This document shows positions 1 to 7,928 of a stretch of DNA of 64,000 bases, piece after piece (positions within the stretch are counted from its first letter, which is position 1; every line of letters starts with the position of its first letter). Location of the stretch: NCBI GenBank assembly GCA_030424715.1, contig JAUHWH010000007.1:101705-165704 (forward strand). Reading direction: 5' to 3'. Origin of the DNA: Bdellovibrionia bacterium. Its GTDB lineage: Bacteria > Bdellovibrionota > Bdellovibrionia > Bdellovibrionales > JAGQZY01. A program made the position numbers and the translations under genes. Under the pieces are notes generated by a model, which saw only the letters and a list, made by a program, of their open reading frames with translations, had not been told where the DNA came from and made no database searches.

Positions 1-918
1 GTTCCAAAAGTCGTTGTTGTTCCAATCTTCATCGTAAGAGACCAGCTGGTCGCTGTGACTGTAAGAAGCGATCATTAAATATTGTGTGCGTTGACTCAGT
101 GGTCCGGTCCATTCGAGGGAGTGACCATGGGTGAGCTGGTCGTCATGTCCCTTTCTGTCAGAAAAGACATTAAAACTATTGTCGGTGTTCCACAGGTCGT
201 TACCGTTTTTGTTTTCTCCGTAGATGTGACTGCCTGTGATTAGAGATGAACCAACGTTCCATTGCCAGCCAATATTCCCAAAACTCTCGTCTCGTTTTGA
301 AGTGTGGTCTTGCCAGTGCGGGTTATAGAAATAGCCATCAGAGTTATTTTTCTGAAATCCAAACTTCATGGAGAAGTTGTCTGAGATCACGACACCACTG
401 CGCGTTCCAAACATACGGTGATTCTGAGAGCCCCAATCTGTCCACACCGAGGTGTGAGTTTCTGTTACGGGGAGGCTGGTAAAAAGAACGTTGCCACCGA
501 TTGAAGAATCGCCGTATAAAAAAGTTTGGGGTCCTTTTAGAACCTCCACTTGGCCCACATCGTACAGGGCCAAAACACCGCTCAGGCCACCGAGATCAAT
601 ATGGTCATAGAACACTCCGACCGAATTCGACGGCATGGTGTCGTACTCGCTGCGCTCACCAATTCCGCGGATCTTGAAATAACGCGTTCGATTGCTGCCG
701 CTGGCGGTACTGAGGTTAGCAAATTGACTCCAGAGTTCCTCACCATGAAAAAGGCTACGGTCTTTGATTTGTTTATCACTGAGACTCTCTTGTGCTGGAT
801 TCGCTAACTGAAAAAAATTAGCTTTTGAGTCTCGAATCTCGATCCGTTCAATGGAATCTGGCTCGGCAAAACAGAGGCTCGATAATAGAAAAACAAGAGT
901 GATAGCGAAGGTTTTCAT
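1..918 (-). CDS. TonB-dependent outer-membrane receptor (C-terminus outside window)
   Basis: The reading frame runs without a stop from an ATG at 918 to the window edge, giving 306 residues of the N-terminal part. A signal peptide is visible (MKTFAITLVFLLSSLCFA). The plug domain follows, with IRGIGERSEY near residue 85 and VEVLKGPQ plus LYGDSSIGG near residues 130-148; both are standard TonB-receptor plug motifs. The remainder reads as alternating beta-barrel strands. I see no clear TonB box. The gene lies directly behind a TPP riboswitch, and an AAAGGAG ribosome site follows the aptamer. The substrate is therefore inferred to be thiamin or a thiamin precursor or phosphate, taken up across the outer membrane. 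The family call is firm; the substrate rests on the riboswitch. Confidence 0.88.
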   Translation of the reverse strand, partial: MKTFAITLVFLLSSLCFAEPDSIERIEIRDSKANFFQLANPAQESLSDKQIKDRSLFHGEELWSQFANLSTASGSNRTRYFKIRGIGERSEYDTMPSNSVGVFYDHIDLGGLSGVLALYDVGQVEVLKGPQTFLYGDSSIGGNVLFTSLPVTETHTSVWTDWGSQNHRMFGTRSGVVISDNFSMKFGFQKNNSDGYFYNPHWQDHTSKRDESFGNIGWQWNVGSSLITGSHIYGENKNGNDLWNTDNSFNVFSDRKGHDDQLTHGHSLEWTGPLSQRTQYLMIASYSHSDQLVSYDEDWNNNDFWN

Positions 919-930
919 GAAAGCTCCTTT

Positions 931-1008
931 CCTACGCCAGTATGAACTGGATCAGGTTCAAGGGTTCACACATTTAAAGCGTGTCTCAGGCTTTCGCCAC
1001 CCCTAGGG
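931..1008 (-). promoter_or_regulatory. TPP (THI-box) riboswitch
   Basis: On the minus strand the leader carries the THI-box elements in order: GGGGTG next to the P1 strand, CTGAGA (984-989), ACCCTTGAACCTGATC (around 951-966) and the closing GCGTAGG (931-937). The P1 helix pairs CCTA (1004-1007) with TAGG at the 3' end. The 3' side of P1 lies immediately beside the AAAGGAG ribosome site (924-930), and I see no terminator between aptamer and ATG. Control is therefore more likely at translation initiation: TPP binding would hide the ribosome site. A possible -35 element TTGACT lies upstream near 1040. Confidence 0.93.
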
Positions 1009-1213
1009 TTTGCCGTGCAACCTAGTTCTTATTAAAAATTAGTCAACAATGATTTTTAGGGTGGGTGTAAGACAAATTAAGAAACAAGATTTGCTTCGAT
1101 AAAGAGGCTCAAGCCACACTTCGAACGAAGTTCATTAGAATTTTGATTAGGAGAGTAAATAGGAGTCTAAACTGGGTGGGGCCCACCGAAGAGTGTGGTG
1201 ATAAAAGCCAGAT

Positions 1214-1301
1214 GAGGTACAGAGGTACAGAGGTACAGAGGTTCAGAGGTTCAGAGGTTCAGAGGTTCAGAGGTTCAGAGGTTCAGAGGTTCAGAGGTTC
1301 A
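1214..1301 (+). repeat. Octanucleotide tandem repeat, 11 units
   Basis: Three copies of GAGGTACA are followed by eight copies of GAGGTTCA without interruption, then a degenerate GAGGTCGG. The period is 8 bp, so each unit gained or lost shifts any reading frame. The stretch 1009-1478 holds no gene that I can support apart from this array. The array lies between the riboswitch gene (minus strand) and the secreted protein at 1479 (plus strand). Confidence 0.95.
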
Positions 1302-1478
1302 GAGGTCGGTGGCGTAGGTATTGAAGGCTCTCTCGACGAACGTAAATTGTCAGGGTTATTGTAAAAATTAGCCAGATGACTTTCGCCCTTAACGCTAAGT
1401 CCTTGAATATCGAAGGTCTTTTGCCTTGCGGATCGTGGTATGGCGCTTGCTCCTAAAGTTCCTTATCAAGGAGCGCCC

Positions 1479-1964
1479 ATGAGACCTTTTCTAACCATTT
1501 CCCTTTTAATACTGAGTTTAAGTCTCTTGCCTCAACAGGCTTTTTCAAAGGCCTTTTACTACAAGGTGGATATTGAAAACTTACGTTTTCAAGGCCGAGC
1601 CGAAGAGGGGCTCATCGCGGTTTTTTACGCTGTCGGAAACTCTAACAAAAGAGCTTTTGAGATCTCAAGGGAGCATTTGGGGCGTCTGAAGAGTGAAACT
1701 GATCATCAATTGCATGGGCAGTCGTCTTTTTATATTTCAGAAGATGAGATCGATAGGATCGCTCAAAGATATACAGCATATAGTGTCGACCCCAGCGGGT
1801 ACCAACTGCGGGTGAAACTCTTGAAGTATCGGACTTTCGTTGATCAGCACTTATTCTCTGTTCAAATCCCTTTGCCACGGGCCGCTGGACAAAAGTATTT
1901 CAATTTTTTGGCGCCCGATGACGCCCATCAAATCACATTGGGCGTGATTGCGCGAGCAGACTAA
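1479..1964 (+). CDS. Secreted hypothetical protein
   Basis: A 161-residue protein with a clear Sec signal peptide: a hydrophobic core over residues 4-18 and a likely cut after QQAFSKA. I chose the ATG at 1479 because an AAGGAG ribosome site sits about 6 bases upstream and the signal peptide starts there; an in-frame ATG at 1440 would add 13 residues ahead of it. The mature part is mixed alpha/beta with YYKVDIENLRF at its start. I do not recognise a family. It probably works in the periplasm or outside the cell. Confidence 0.7.
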   Translation: MRPFLTISLLILSLSLLPQQAFSKAFYYKVDIENLRFQGRAEEGLIAVFYAVGNSNKRAFEISREHLGRLKSETDHQLHGQSSFYISEDEIDRIAQRYTAYSVDPSGYQLRVKLLKYRTFVDQHLFSVQIPLPRAAGQKYFNFLAPDDAHQITLGVIARAD

Positions 1965-1974
1965 GCATTGTCCC

Positions 1975-2361
1975 TTAATTTTCGGGAAGCTCACCGGTGA
2001 AGACGGCGCAGTAGATGTTTCGTTGACTCGATGTTAAACCACATTCCGTGCCGTAGGTCTCCACAATCAGTGGTTCAGACTGCTCGTTTGTTGTGGTGAT
2101 GACCAGAGTGTTCTCCGCTTCTAACAGTGACACTTGAATCTTAAAGTTTTCTTTGTCGTCGAACGTTGTCATAGTTTCAAACTCAGAAGGGTGTTCCGTT
2201 GCCGGTAGAAAAATTCGATCCCACTCGCTTGATTTGTTGTCGTAGCAATCCACGACAACCATGTTCTGCCCTTCGACGCTGAACACAGGTACCATTGGCT
2301 TGTCTTGAAAAGACTGAGCAAAAGCTGTACTAAAAATGAATATTGAAATTAGACTATACAA
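1975..2361 (-). CDS. Small secreted hypothetical protein
   Basis: A 128-residue protein starting at TTG, with AAGGAG six bases upstream deciding the start. It has a signal peptide (MYSLISIFIFSTAFA, probable cut before QS) and three cysteines in the mature part, at about residues 39, 107 and 118, which could allow one disulfide. No family recognised. It converges with the secreted protein at 1479-1964, only 10 bases away. Confidence 0.65.
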   Translation of the reverse strand: MYSLISIFIFSTAFAQSFQDKPMVPVFSVEGQNMVVVDCYDNKSSEWDRIFLPATEHPSEFETMTTFDDKENFKIQVSLLEAENTLVITTTNEQSEPLIVETYGTECGLTSSQRNIYCAVFTGELPEN

Positions 2362-2440
2362 TGGATACTCCTTATTGATTAAGTTGACTCATTGGGCGGG
2401 GCACGCTCAGAAAATGGCCCCATGAAGGGGGCAAGATCCA

Positions 2441-2578
2441 CTAGAGTTCTTCGTTTGTGAGATTCTCAATTTCATAGTCGAAAATCAGCGATTCAAACTC
2501 TTGCATATCCAAGGTTTCACCGATATCGATTAGATCTTGCAAAATGACTCCGTGAAGTGGGTATGTTAATTCAGTCAT
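2441..2578 (-). CDS. Small acidic protein, 45 residues
   Basis: A short frame of 45 residues begins at an ATG at 2578 with a strong AGGAGG ribosome site 6 bases upstream, and ends at TAG (2441-2443). The product is strongly acidic (13 Asp/Glu, one His, no Lys or Arg), begins MTELTYPLHG and ends in TNEEL. It lacks a signal peptide and cysteines. I cannot assign a function. The strong ribosome site and lack of basic residues support a real cytoplasmic gene. The flanks 2579-2833 hold no other gene I can support. Confidence 0.5.
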   Translation of the reverse strand: MTELTYPLHGVILQDLIDIGETLDMQEFESLIFDYEIENLTNEEL

Positions 2579-2833
2579 GAAAACCTCCTTGTTTACTCTT
2601 TCAGAGTATACGGATAAGCCCTTCCGAACTTCGTGTTTCGGTGGAGAGATTGTGTGTAATTCTCCATTTTTCCCTACACCTAAGGCGAGTAGGGATTAGT
2701 GGTTAGGCTTTGGTCCTAAAGCATAATCAAACAGCTAGCAATGGGATGCTACAGCAATCGGTTAGAATATGTCATGGTGGGCGATTTTTCATGACTGCAA
2801 GCGGGGTTATCTGATGATTAGGAACGCACAAAT

Positions 2834-3988
2834 CTACCGACGAATGGCCTCATTGATAAAGTCTTTGTGATTTGAGATCTTTAGAAGCACGTTGAATCCA
2901 CTGTGGAGGAGGTCACGTCGCTCCTCTCGACTGAGCTTCTTGTTTTTAACATGATCCATCACAAAGTCCTGTGTGTTGTTTAGAAGGATGGTGATTGCAA
3001 CGATCTCAGACAGGTCTTCGTTAAAAGAGGGGCCACCGGAGTCGCCTCCGAAAGACATCGGGGCGTAGCCCTTGTAGGGCTTCAATGATCCGTAAAATCC
3101 ATGGTGAACTAAGAAAAGGCTGGCGTCTAATCTTAAGCTATCGAATATTAATGCATTGTCTAGGAAGTGGTGAAATTGATATCCTCTTTTGTGGGATATC
3201 TTATTAGAGGTGTAGTAGTCCAAGACCCGCGCTGGAGTTTGTGGGGTTTGGTCGGGAGAACAGCCCGTGGCTTGAAGCATAAATTCGGGTGTGATTCGAT
3301 ACTTCTTAGGTATCAGTATTTCTTTTGTGCCAGGGCACAAGTCCCAGTAGTCGTGCACGTTATCTTTATCTTGGTCAGACCACAAAGTTTGGTAAAGAGC
3401 GAAGCGACTGGAAACTCCATAACCAATTTTTGTAAGGCGCTCTGAAGTTTCGGTTCCGTGGCTCTCAAGTCGAACTGCAGGGAATTGGCCCACGTGCTCT
3501 TGGATAGTTTGTACAGAGTCTGGATCAACTTTAGCAATTGCGATGTCGTATGCCACTTCAGGAAACAGAGAGTTGGGTGCTATCTTTTCTTCGTAAGGCA
3601 GGTCGTAGGCTAGCGCGCAATAAGACGGGTGTAAGTAAATATCACTAAAAAAGACCTTACTTCCATCAATCAGTGTAAAGAAGTCTTGCTTACTATGGTA
3701 TTTTTTCTTGAGTTTGCGGCTGTCACAAAGATCTCTAAAACAGTGAGCCGCTGAGATGACGTGATGCCCTTGGTTGATCAGGGTCCCGGTGCAAGAGGCC
3801 TGAGGTTCTTGGCTATCAGCCAGTAGGCCTTTTTCTTTATCAAAGGGGATGACCCCTTGGTAAAGGGGAACAACCGCTCGCGCGGGCTCTGACCAGGGGT
3901 GATCAGGCAAGATAAAGTCGCCGTTATTGGCCTGAGTCAGTGGGCTCATTAAGACTGTCAATAAAACAATAGATATTAAGATTTTCAT
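2834..3988 (-). CDS. Secreted trypsin-like serine protease (S1 family)
   Basis: A 384-residue protein. The ATG at 3988 is preferred over one at 4012 because GGGGGAG lies just upstream and the signal peptide (MKILISIVLLTVLMSPLTQA) begins there. The catalytic triad is recognisable: His82 in SAAHCF, Asp148 in YDIAIAKV and Ser317 in GGDSGGPSF, so the enzyme should be active. Between Asp and Ser an insert (about residues 205-220) reads DQDKDNVHDYWDLCPGT. This matches the pattern of a thrombospondin type-3 / calcium-binding repeat (DxDxDxxxDxxDxCP). Probably an exported endopeptidase; substrate unknown. Confidence 0.88.
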   Translation of the reverse strand: MKILISIVLLTVLMSPLTQANNGDFILPDHPWSEPARAVVPLYQGVIPFDKEKGLLADSQEPQASCTGTLINQGHHVISAAHCFRDLCDSRKLKKKYHSKQDFFTLIDGSKVFFSDIYLHPSYCALAYDLPYEEKIAPNSLFPEVAYDIAIAKVDPDSVQTIQEHVGQFPAVRLESHGTETSERLTKIGYGVSSRFALYQTLWSDQDKDNVHDYWDLCPGTKEILIPKKYRITPEFMLQATGCSPDQTPQTPARVLDYYTSNKISHKRGYQFHHFLDNALIFDSLRLDASLFLVHHGFYGSLKPYKGYAPMSFGGDSGGPSFNEDLSEIVAITILLNNTQDFVMDHVKNKKLSREERRDLLHSGFNVLLKISNHKDFINEAIRR

Positions 3989-4299
3989 AATTCTCCCCCG
4001 AGCTTCAGACACTATTGTGCTTCACCAAACCAAGTCAAAGATAAGGCTTTGATGAGTTTCTTATAAAAATTATACCCAGCTTTGAGCTGAAATATTTTCA
4101 GATAAATGCTGAAGTTTCAGAAGTGCTTCGAGACTTATGTCGAAAAGAAAAGCGTCGTTGGATTAGTAACAGCTAAGTAGGAGGCTTAAGTAAGCGTATT
4201 CTCAGGGTGCGGGCCGAAAGGACAGTTGAAGCCTTTTGAGGCCCTATTTTACGGTCGCCTATTGAGACTAAGCAATGGACTGGCACACAGCCGCGAAAT

Positions 4300-4827
4300 T
4301 TATTTTTTGCTCAGATATGTCTTCAGTTTTTCCATGGCTTCGGGTTTATTCACCCCCAGTTTTTTGGCAATGGCAATCGACTCTTTTTTGGAAGAACCAT
4401 GATCTTTGTGAAAATGTCCACCAGCCCAGACTCCGGAACGGTTGCCGGTGCTACAGTGGATAAGGATTTTCCCTGCCTTACGATGTTTCATAACGACTGT
4501 AGTGACGCTTTCAATAAGTGCATCGTTCAACCCTGCAGAGGCGGGGAATGGTACATTTGCGTAGGCCATCCCGGCATTTTTCACAGCGTTTTTTTCAGCA
4601 GACTCATTGTGCTCCTCCGGCTCGCGCAAATTTACAACGAGAACGAATTCCTCGTTTTGAAGCGCGTTGAAATCACTGACTTTTGGTTGAGATGAGAAAT
4701 AGATGTTTGAATACTTTTTGGCAGCCAATGACTGACCAATTTCTACTTCGGAAATGCCAGCTTCTTTTTTAGCGCTACTGCAACCGATTAGCCCTGTTAG
4801 TAAAAATAACACAATAAGTTGTTTCAT
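4300..4827 (-). CDS. Lipoprotein with DUF442/PTP-like phosphatase domain
   Basis: A 175-residue protein. The start at 4827 is set by AGGAGG just upstream and by a lipoprotein signal with lipobox LIGC (Cys16). The domain has an active-site-like loop HCSTGNRSG, with Cys125 and Arg130. This resembles the loop of the beta-lactamase-hydrolase-like (DUF442) and dual-specificity phosphatase families. Upstream it carries NLREPEEH, the usual strand before the Asp/Glu loop. It probably acts at the membrane on the periplasmic side, either as a phosphatase or as a persulfide-type enzyme; the sequence does not separate these. It lies 81 bases downstream of the CvfB-like gene on the same strand and may share its transcript. 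Confidence 0.72.
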   Translation of the reverse strand: MKQLIVLFLLTGLIGCSSAKKEAGISEVEIGQSLAAKKYSNIYFSSQPKVSDFNALQNEEFVLVVNLREPEEHNESAEKNAVKNAGMAYANVPFPASAGLNDALIESVTTVVMKHRKAGKILIHCSTGNRSGVWAGGHFHKDHGSSKKESIAIAKKLGVNKPEAMEKLKTYLSKK

Positions 4828-4908
4828 TTTTTCCTCCTGTCGACGCACAATTATCACAATTGAGGCCATTTTCCTTAGTAACCAAATCACAATTCTATAA
4901 GTCATCAA

Positions 4909-5355
4909 CTATCTGTTTTCGTTTTTTTCTTTTTGTGGACTGACAAGCTCGGTGCGCTGGTCAGTAAACTTTATTAGCCGTTTTTTGTAGAGTCCGCCGA
5001 GAGCCATTTTGAATTTCTTGCGACTCACACCAAAAAGATCATGAATTTCCTCAGCTGGTGATTTTGCGGTGACGGGTAGGGAACCGCCATTTTGTTCAAG
5101 GGCTTTAAGAATACGTTCGCCGAGCTCTTCGGACCCCAAGTTGCCAAACTTTTGCAAGATCAGGTCAATGGTTCCATCGGGACGCACTTGCTTTATATAC
5201 CCGGGGAGTGTCTGCCCATAATCCAATTGTTCAAAGATCTCGTTGTGGTAGAGAAGGCCTTCGTCGACACCGTTGATCTTCGCGGCGAAGCCGAGGTCGG
5301 TCTCTCGTAAAATCATGAGGTGTACTTCGTCGCCAGGTTTGTAAGTAGAATCCAT
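4909..5355 (-). CDS. Short CvfB-like S1 RNA-binding protein
   Basis: 148 residues. Residues 1-70 form an S1 domain (GDEVHLMILRETDLGF, then EGLLYHNEIF and PDGTIDLILQ). Residues 80-140 form a winged-helix region (GGSLPVTAKSPAEEIHDLFG, then KKRLIKF). Both match the C-terminal half of CvfB/YitL proteins, which are usually about 280 residues with further S1 domains at the N-terminus. No N-terminal extension is found in frame upstream, so this is a short form rather than an obvious frameshift. Likely cytoplasmic and RNA-binding; its role in expression control is inferred from the family. Confidence 0.78.
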   Translation of the reverse strand: MDSTYKPGDEVHLMILRETDLGFAAKINGVDEGLLYHNEIFEQLDYGQTLPGYIKQVRPDGTIDLILQKFGNLGSEELGERILKALEQNGGSLPVTAKSPAEEIHDLFGVSRKKFKMALGGLYKKRLIKFTDQRTELVSPQKEKNENR

Positions 5356-5475
5356 AGATTTTTATAGCATCTCTCTTTTGGGACTTAAAGTAAAAGCTGG
5401 CCCAATGAAGTGCGTCCCAAGAGAAATCCACATTTTGGTTGTCAAAAAAGGCCGGAATCAGTACACATCGGCTTT

Positions 5476-6144
5476 ATGGAAGAGATCGAGCTCGTCAATA
5501 TTGCATTGTTCCCCATTCCTAAGCTTGTGGCGTTTCCCCACTCGGTGGTGCCTTTGCACGTTTTTGAACCTCGTTACCGAAAAATGATTGAAGACTGCTT
5601 AGAGCAAAATCTTCGGATCGGTGTGAGCCACATCAACAAAACTCTAAAAGTGGTGGAGAAAAAGCCCAGTTTAGAAGAAGCGCTGCGCTCCAATCAAAGC
5701 ACCTACGAGGCCCAAGAGATTTTCTCTGCCGGTTTCTGTGAACTCAAAGAGACCACGCCTGACGGTCGCTTGCTTGTGGATATAAAGATGAAGGGGCGGT
5801 TTCAGCGGCGAGAGAGAATCCAAGAGGTGCCCTATCAGGTCTATCAGTGCGTGCCATACAATGACTTGCGTGATCCCGCCCCGTCCTCAGAGACTTTGCG
5901 AGATCAGATCGACCATTTTCTTTTAGATCTCGCGAAAAGTCAGAGCGACAAATCGTTGCAGGAATTTGTCTTGTCGACAGCGTGGATGGGTCTCTCTTTG
6001 CAAGAGTACAGTTTTTGTTTGTTCGAGCTGCTGCAATTTGACCCCGACCTGGCTCAAGAGATCCTGGAGTGTCGGTCCGTAGAGGAGCGCCTGAGTCTCG
6101 CCAGCAAAATTCTTAATCTGAGCAGCAAGCCAAGCCCGTCTTAA
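5476..6144 (+). CDS. Lon N-terminal (substrate-binding) domain protein
   Basis: 222 residues from the ATG at 5476; an in-frame ATG at 5410 would prepend 22 unlikely residues. The start IALFPIPKLVAFPHSVVPLHVFEPRYRKM is spread over about residues 7-36 and is the hallmark of the LonN/PUA-like domain (LFPLP..VLFP...LPLHIFE.RYR). There is no AAA or protease domain, so this is a stand-alone Lon-N protein as found in many bacteria. The exact function of this family is not established; substrate or cofactor binding in the cytoplasm is presumed. Confidence 0.88.
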   Translation: MEEIELVNIALFPIPKLVAFPHSVVPLHVFEPRYRKMIEDCLEQNLRIGVSHINKTLKVVEKKPSLEEALRSNQSTYEAQEIFSAGFCELKETTPDGRLLVDIKMKGRFQRRERIQEVPYQVYQCVPYNDLRDPAPSSETLRDQIDHFLLDLAKSQSDKSLQEFVLSTAWMGLSLQEYSFCLFELLQFDPDLAQEILECRSVEERLSLASKILNLSSKPSPS

Positions 6145-6278
6145 GTGTATTGACGACGAAGTGTTCGAGGACAATGATCGAGTTTCTGAAGGCCCTCAGG
6201 TTTCATAGGCGGTTTGTAGTCGTTAGTCTTTGAGGAAAATCCTTTTCTGCGGGGCTGAGATGGTTTAGGCTCATCATC

Positions 6279-6800
6279 ATGACATGGATCGAAAAGTTAT
6301 TTGGCACGAAGCACGAAGATACTCTGAACACAGCACAGGTGAATGCCGAACTAGTGGCTGTCCAAAAAGTCCTAACGTCAGTTGATGACGAGCAGGCTCC
6401 GTTTGTGGCTTGCCTGGCTTTACTAGCGGCTCGCTTGGCCGGTGCCGATATGGAAATCTCTGAGGGAGAAAAGAAGCGCATTGCGGAGGTTTTGCAGAAA
6501 CAGACGCATCTTTCAGGTGCTGAGGCCGCGGCGGCGGCTCAAATCGCCTCGGCGCAAGAATTGGCGCAAAGTATCGAGCACCAGCGTATCACCAGCCTGA
6601 TGAATGATTTGGCGACGATGGAGCAAAAAGAAGAAATCATTCGGTCTCTTTTTTATGTGGCTTGCGACGAGGATATCTCAGAGGTGGAGAGTGAAAAGAT
6701 TCGCTCCATCGCGACGGCCATGCTTGTTTCAAACGATCGTTATATTAAAATTCGCTCGGAGTTCAGTGAGCATCGCACGCTGTTAAAAAATCTACCTTAG
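6279..6800 (+). CDS. TerB-like helical protein
   Basis: A 173-residue, all-helical, acidic and alanine-rich protein. Two repeats of the type LAARLAGADMEISEGEKKRI (about residues 49-68) and FYVACDEDISEVESEKI (about residues 125-141) resemble the acidic turn of TerB / DUF533 domains, which in relatives bind divalent metal. It lacks a signal peptide and membrane segment. Its function is unknown beyond the family; no other ter genes are nearby. Confidence 0.6.
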   Translation: MTWIEKLFGTKHEDTLNTAQVNAELVAVQKVLTSVDDEQAPFVACLALLAARLAGADMEISEGEKKRIAEVLQKQTHLSGAEAAAAAQIASAQELAQSIEHQRITSLMNDLATMEQKEEIIRSLFYVACDEDISEVESEKIRSIATAMLVSNDRYIKIRSEFSEHRTLLKNLP

Positions 6801-6867
6801 GATGCCTGGGCCCTATAGCGCAAAGCCGCCGGGCCGACAGGTTTTCGCCACCACAGAGCCTCTGGTC

Positions 6868-6914
6868 GCAAAAAAAAACGAAATTCCGTTATCGGGCTTG
6901 GCCTTTCTAGCCCG
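6868..6914 (-). terminator. Possible terminator after hflC
   Basis: On the minus strand, downstream of hflC, a stem CGGGCT/AGCCCG (6893-6898 with 6909-6914) is followed by AACG-GAATTT-CGTT. That second small stem runs directly into nine T residues. The arrangement fits a rho-independent terminator for the hflK-hflC operon. The second stem is short, so the call is tentative. Confidence 0.45.
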
Positions 6915-6943
6915 AGTTTGATCCTTTTGGCTTTTTATTCTCT

Positions 6944-7918
6944 CTAATTAGATTTGGTCTGCTTTAGTAAGCTCAAAAATTCAGAGTCAGAGGATAGAAT
7001 AAACTGGGTGTCCTTCTTGAGTGAGTTTCTGTAGGCTTGTAAGGTTCGCAAGAACTCATAAAAACTGGGGTTCTGAGACAGGGATTTTGCGTAAATGGCG
7101 GTGGCCTGGGCCTCGCCCTTACCTTTTATCAGTTGAGCCTGCATATAGCCCGCGGACTGGATTTTCTGTAAGTCTTGGCTGAGGCGCCCTTCGATCTTGG
7201 CTTTCTCGGCTTTACCCATGGATCGGATTTTCTCTGCAATTCGTTTTCGCTCAGAAATCATTCTCTCGTAGACTTTGGCTTCCACTGATTTTTCGTAGGA
7301 GATGCGGCGAAGTTGCACGTCGATAATGCGGATCCCATATTTTTGAGTCTCTTCATCGGCACTTTTTGCGATGATGGCACTGAGCTTTTCACGACCCACC
7401 TTGATCTTCTCGATCTCGCCGGTGACTTCTTCTTCTACAATCTCACCTCTAGCTTCTTTTGCTTCGGCCTCTTTTTTTGCAATGGCGATGCGGTCCAGGA
7501 TGGAGTTGGAATTTCTGACGGCTTCGACCAGGTAGTGGTTTGAAATGGTGTCGCGAGTGATACCGTCAAGGACCGCATCAAGGCGGGTGATGGCTCCTCG
7601 TTCGTCTTGCACGGTTTGAATAAACTTAAGGGCATCCACGATTCTCCAGCGGGCGGTGGTGTCAACGCGAATAAACTTTTTATCTTTTGTGGGGATTTCA
7701 TTGGGGTCACCGTCCCAAGTCAATATTCGTTTATCAACATAGCGAACATCCTGGATGAACGGCATTTTGAAATGCAGCCCAGCTTCAGTCACGGGTTGTC
7801 CGATGGGACGACCAAACTGAGTTTTTATGGCTTGGCGGCCTTCGGTAACCACAAAAGCGGATGACAGAACAGCAAAAAAAGCGATGAGTGTAATAGCAAT
7901 TGCAAAAAATGGTTTCAT
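6944..7918 (-). CDS. hflC: HflC, SPFH-domain protease modulator
   Basis: 324 residues with one N-terminal membrane anchor (residues 5-23) and the SPFH/Band-7 domain. TEGRQAIKTQFGRPIG and EAGLHFKMPFIQDVRYVDKR near the N-terminus match HflC. A charged coiled coil follows (about residues 145-260), with EAQATAIYAKS in the position of the conserved HflC tail. With HflK it forms the large periplasm-facing cage around the inner-membrane protease FtsH. The gene starts 10 bases after hflK and is the second gene of the operon. Confidence 0.95.
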   Translation of the reverse strand: MKPFFAIAITLIAFFAVLSSAFVVTEGRQAIKTQFGRPIGQPVTEAGLHFKMPFIQDVRYVDKRILTWDGDPNEIPTKDKKFIRVDTTARWRIVDALKFIQTVQDERGAITRLDAVLDGITRDTISNHYLVEAVRNSNSILDRIAIAKKEAEAKEARGEIVEEEVTGEIEKIKVGREKLSAIIAKSADEETQKYGIRIIDVQLRRISYEKSVEAKVYERMISERKRIAEKIRSMGKAEKAKIEGRLSQDLQKIQSAGYMQAQLIKGKGEAQATAIYAKSLSQNPSFYEFLRTLQAYRNSLKKDTQFILSSDSEFLSLLKQTKSN

Positions 7919-7928
7919 GACTTGTTCC

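Noticed and set aside
1143..1364. Plus-strand frame running through the octanucleotide repeat
   Set aside because: Its product is mostly translated 8-bp repeat with no ribosome site or domain.
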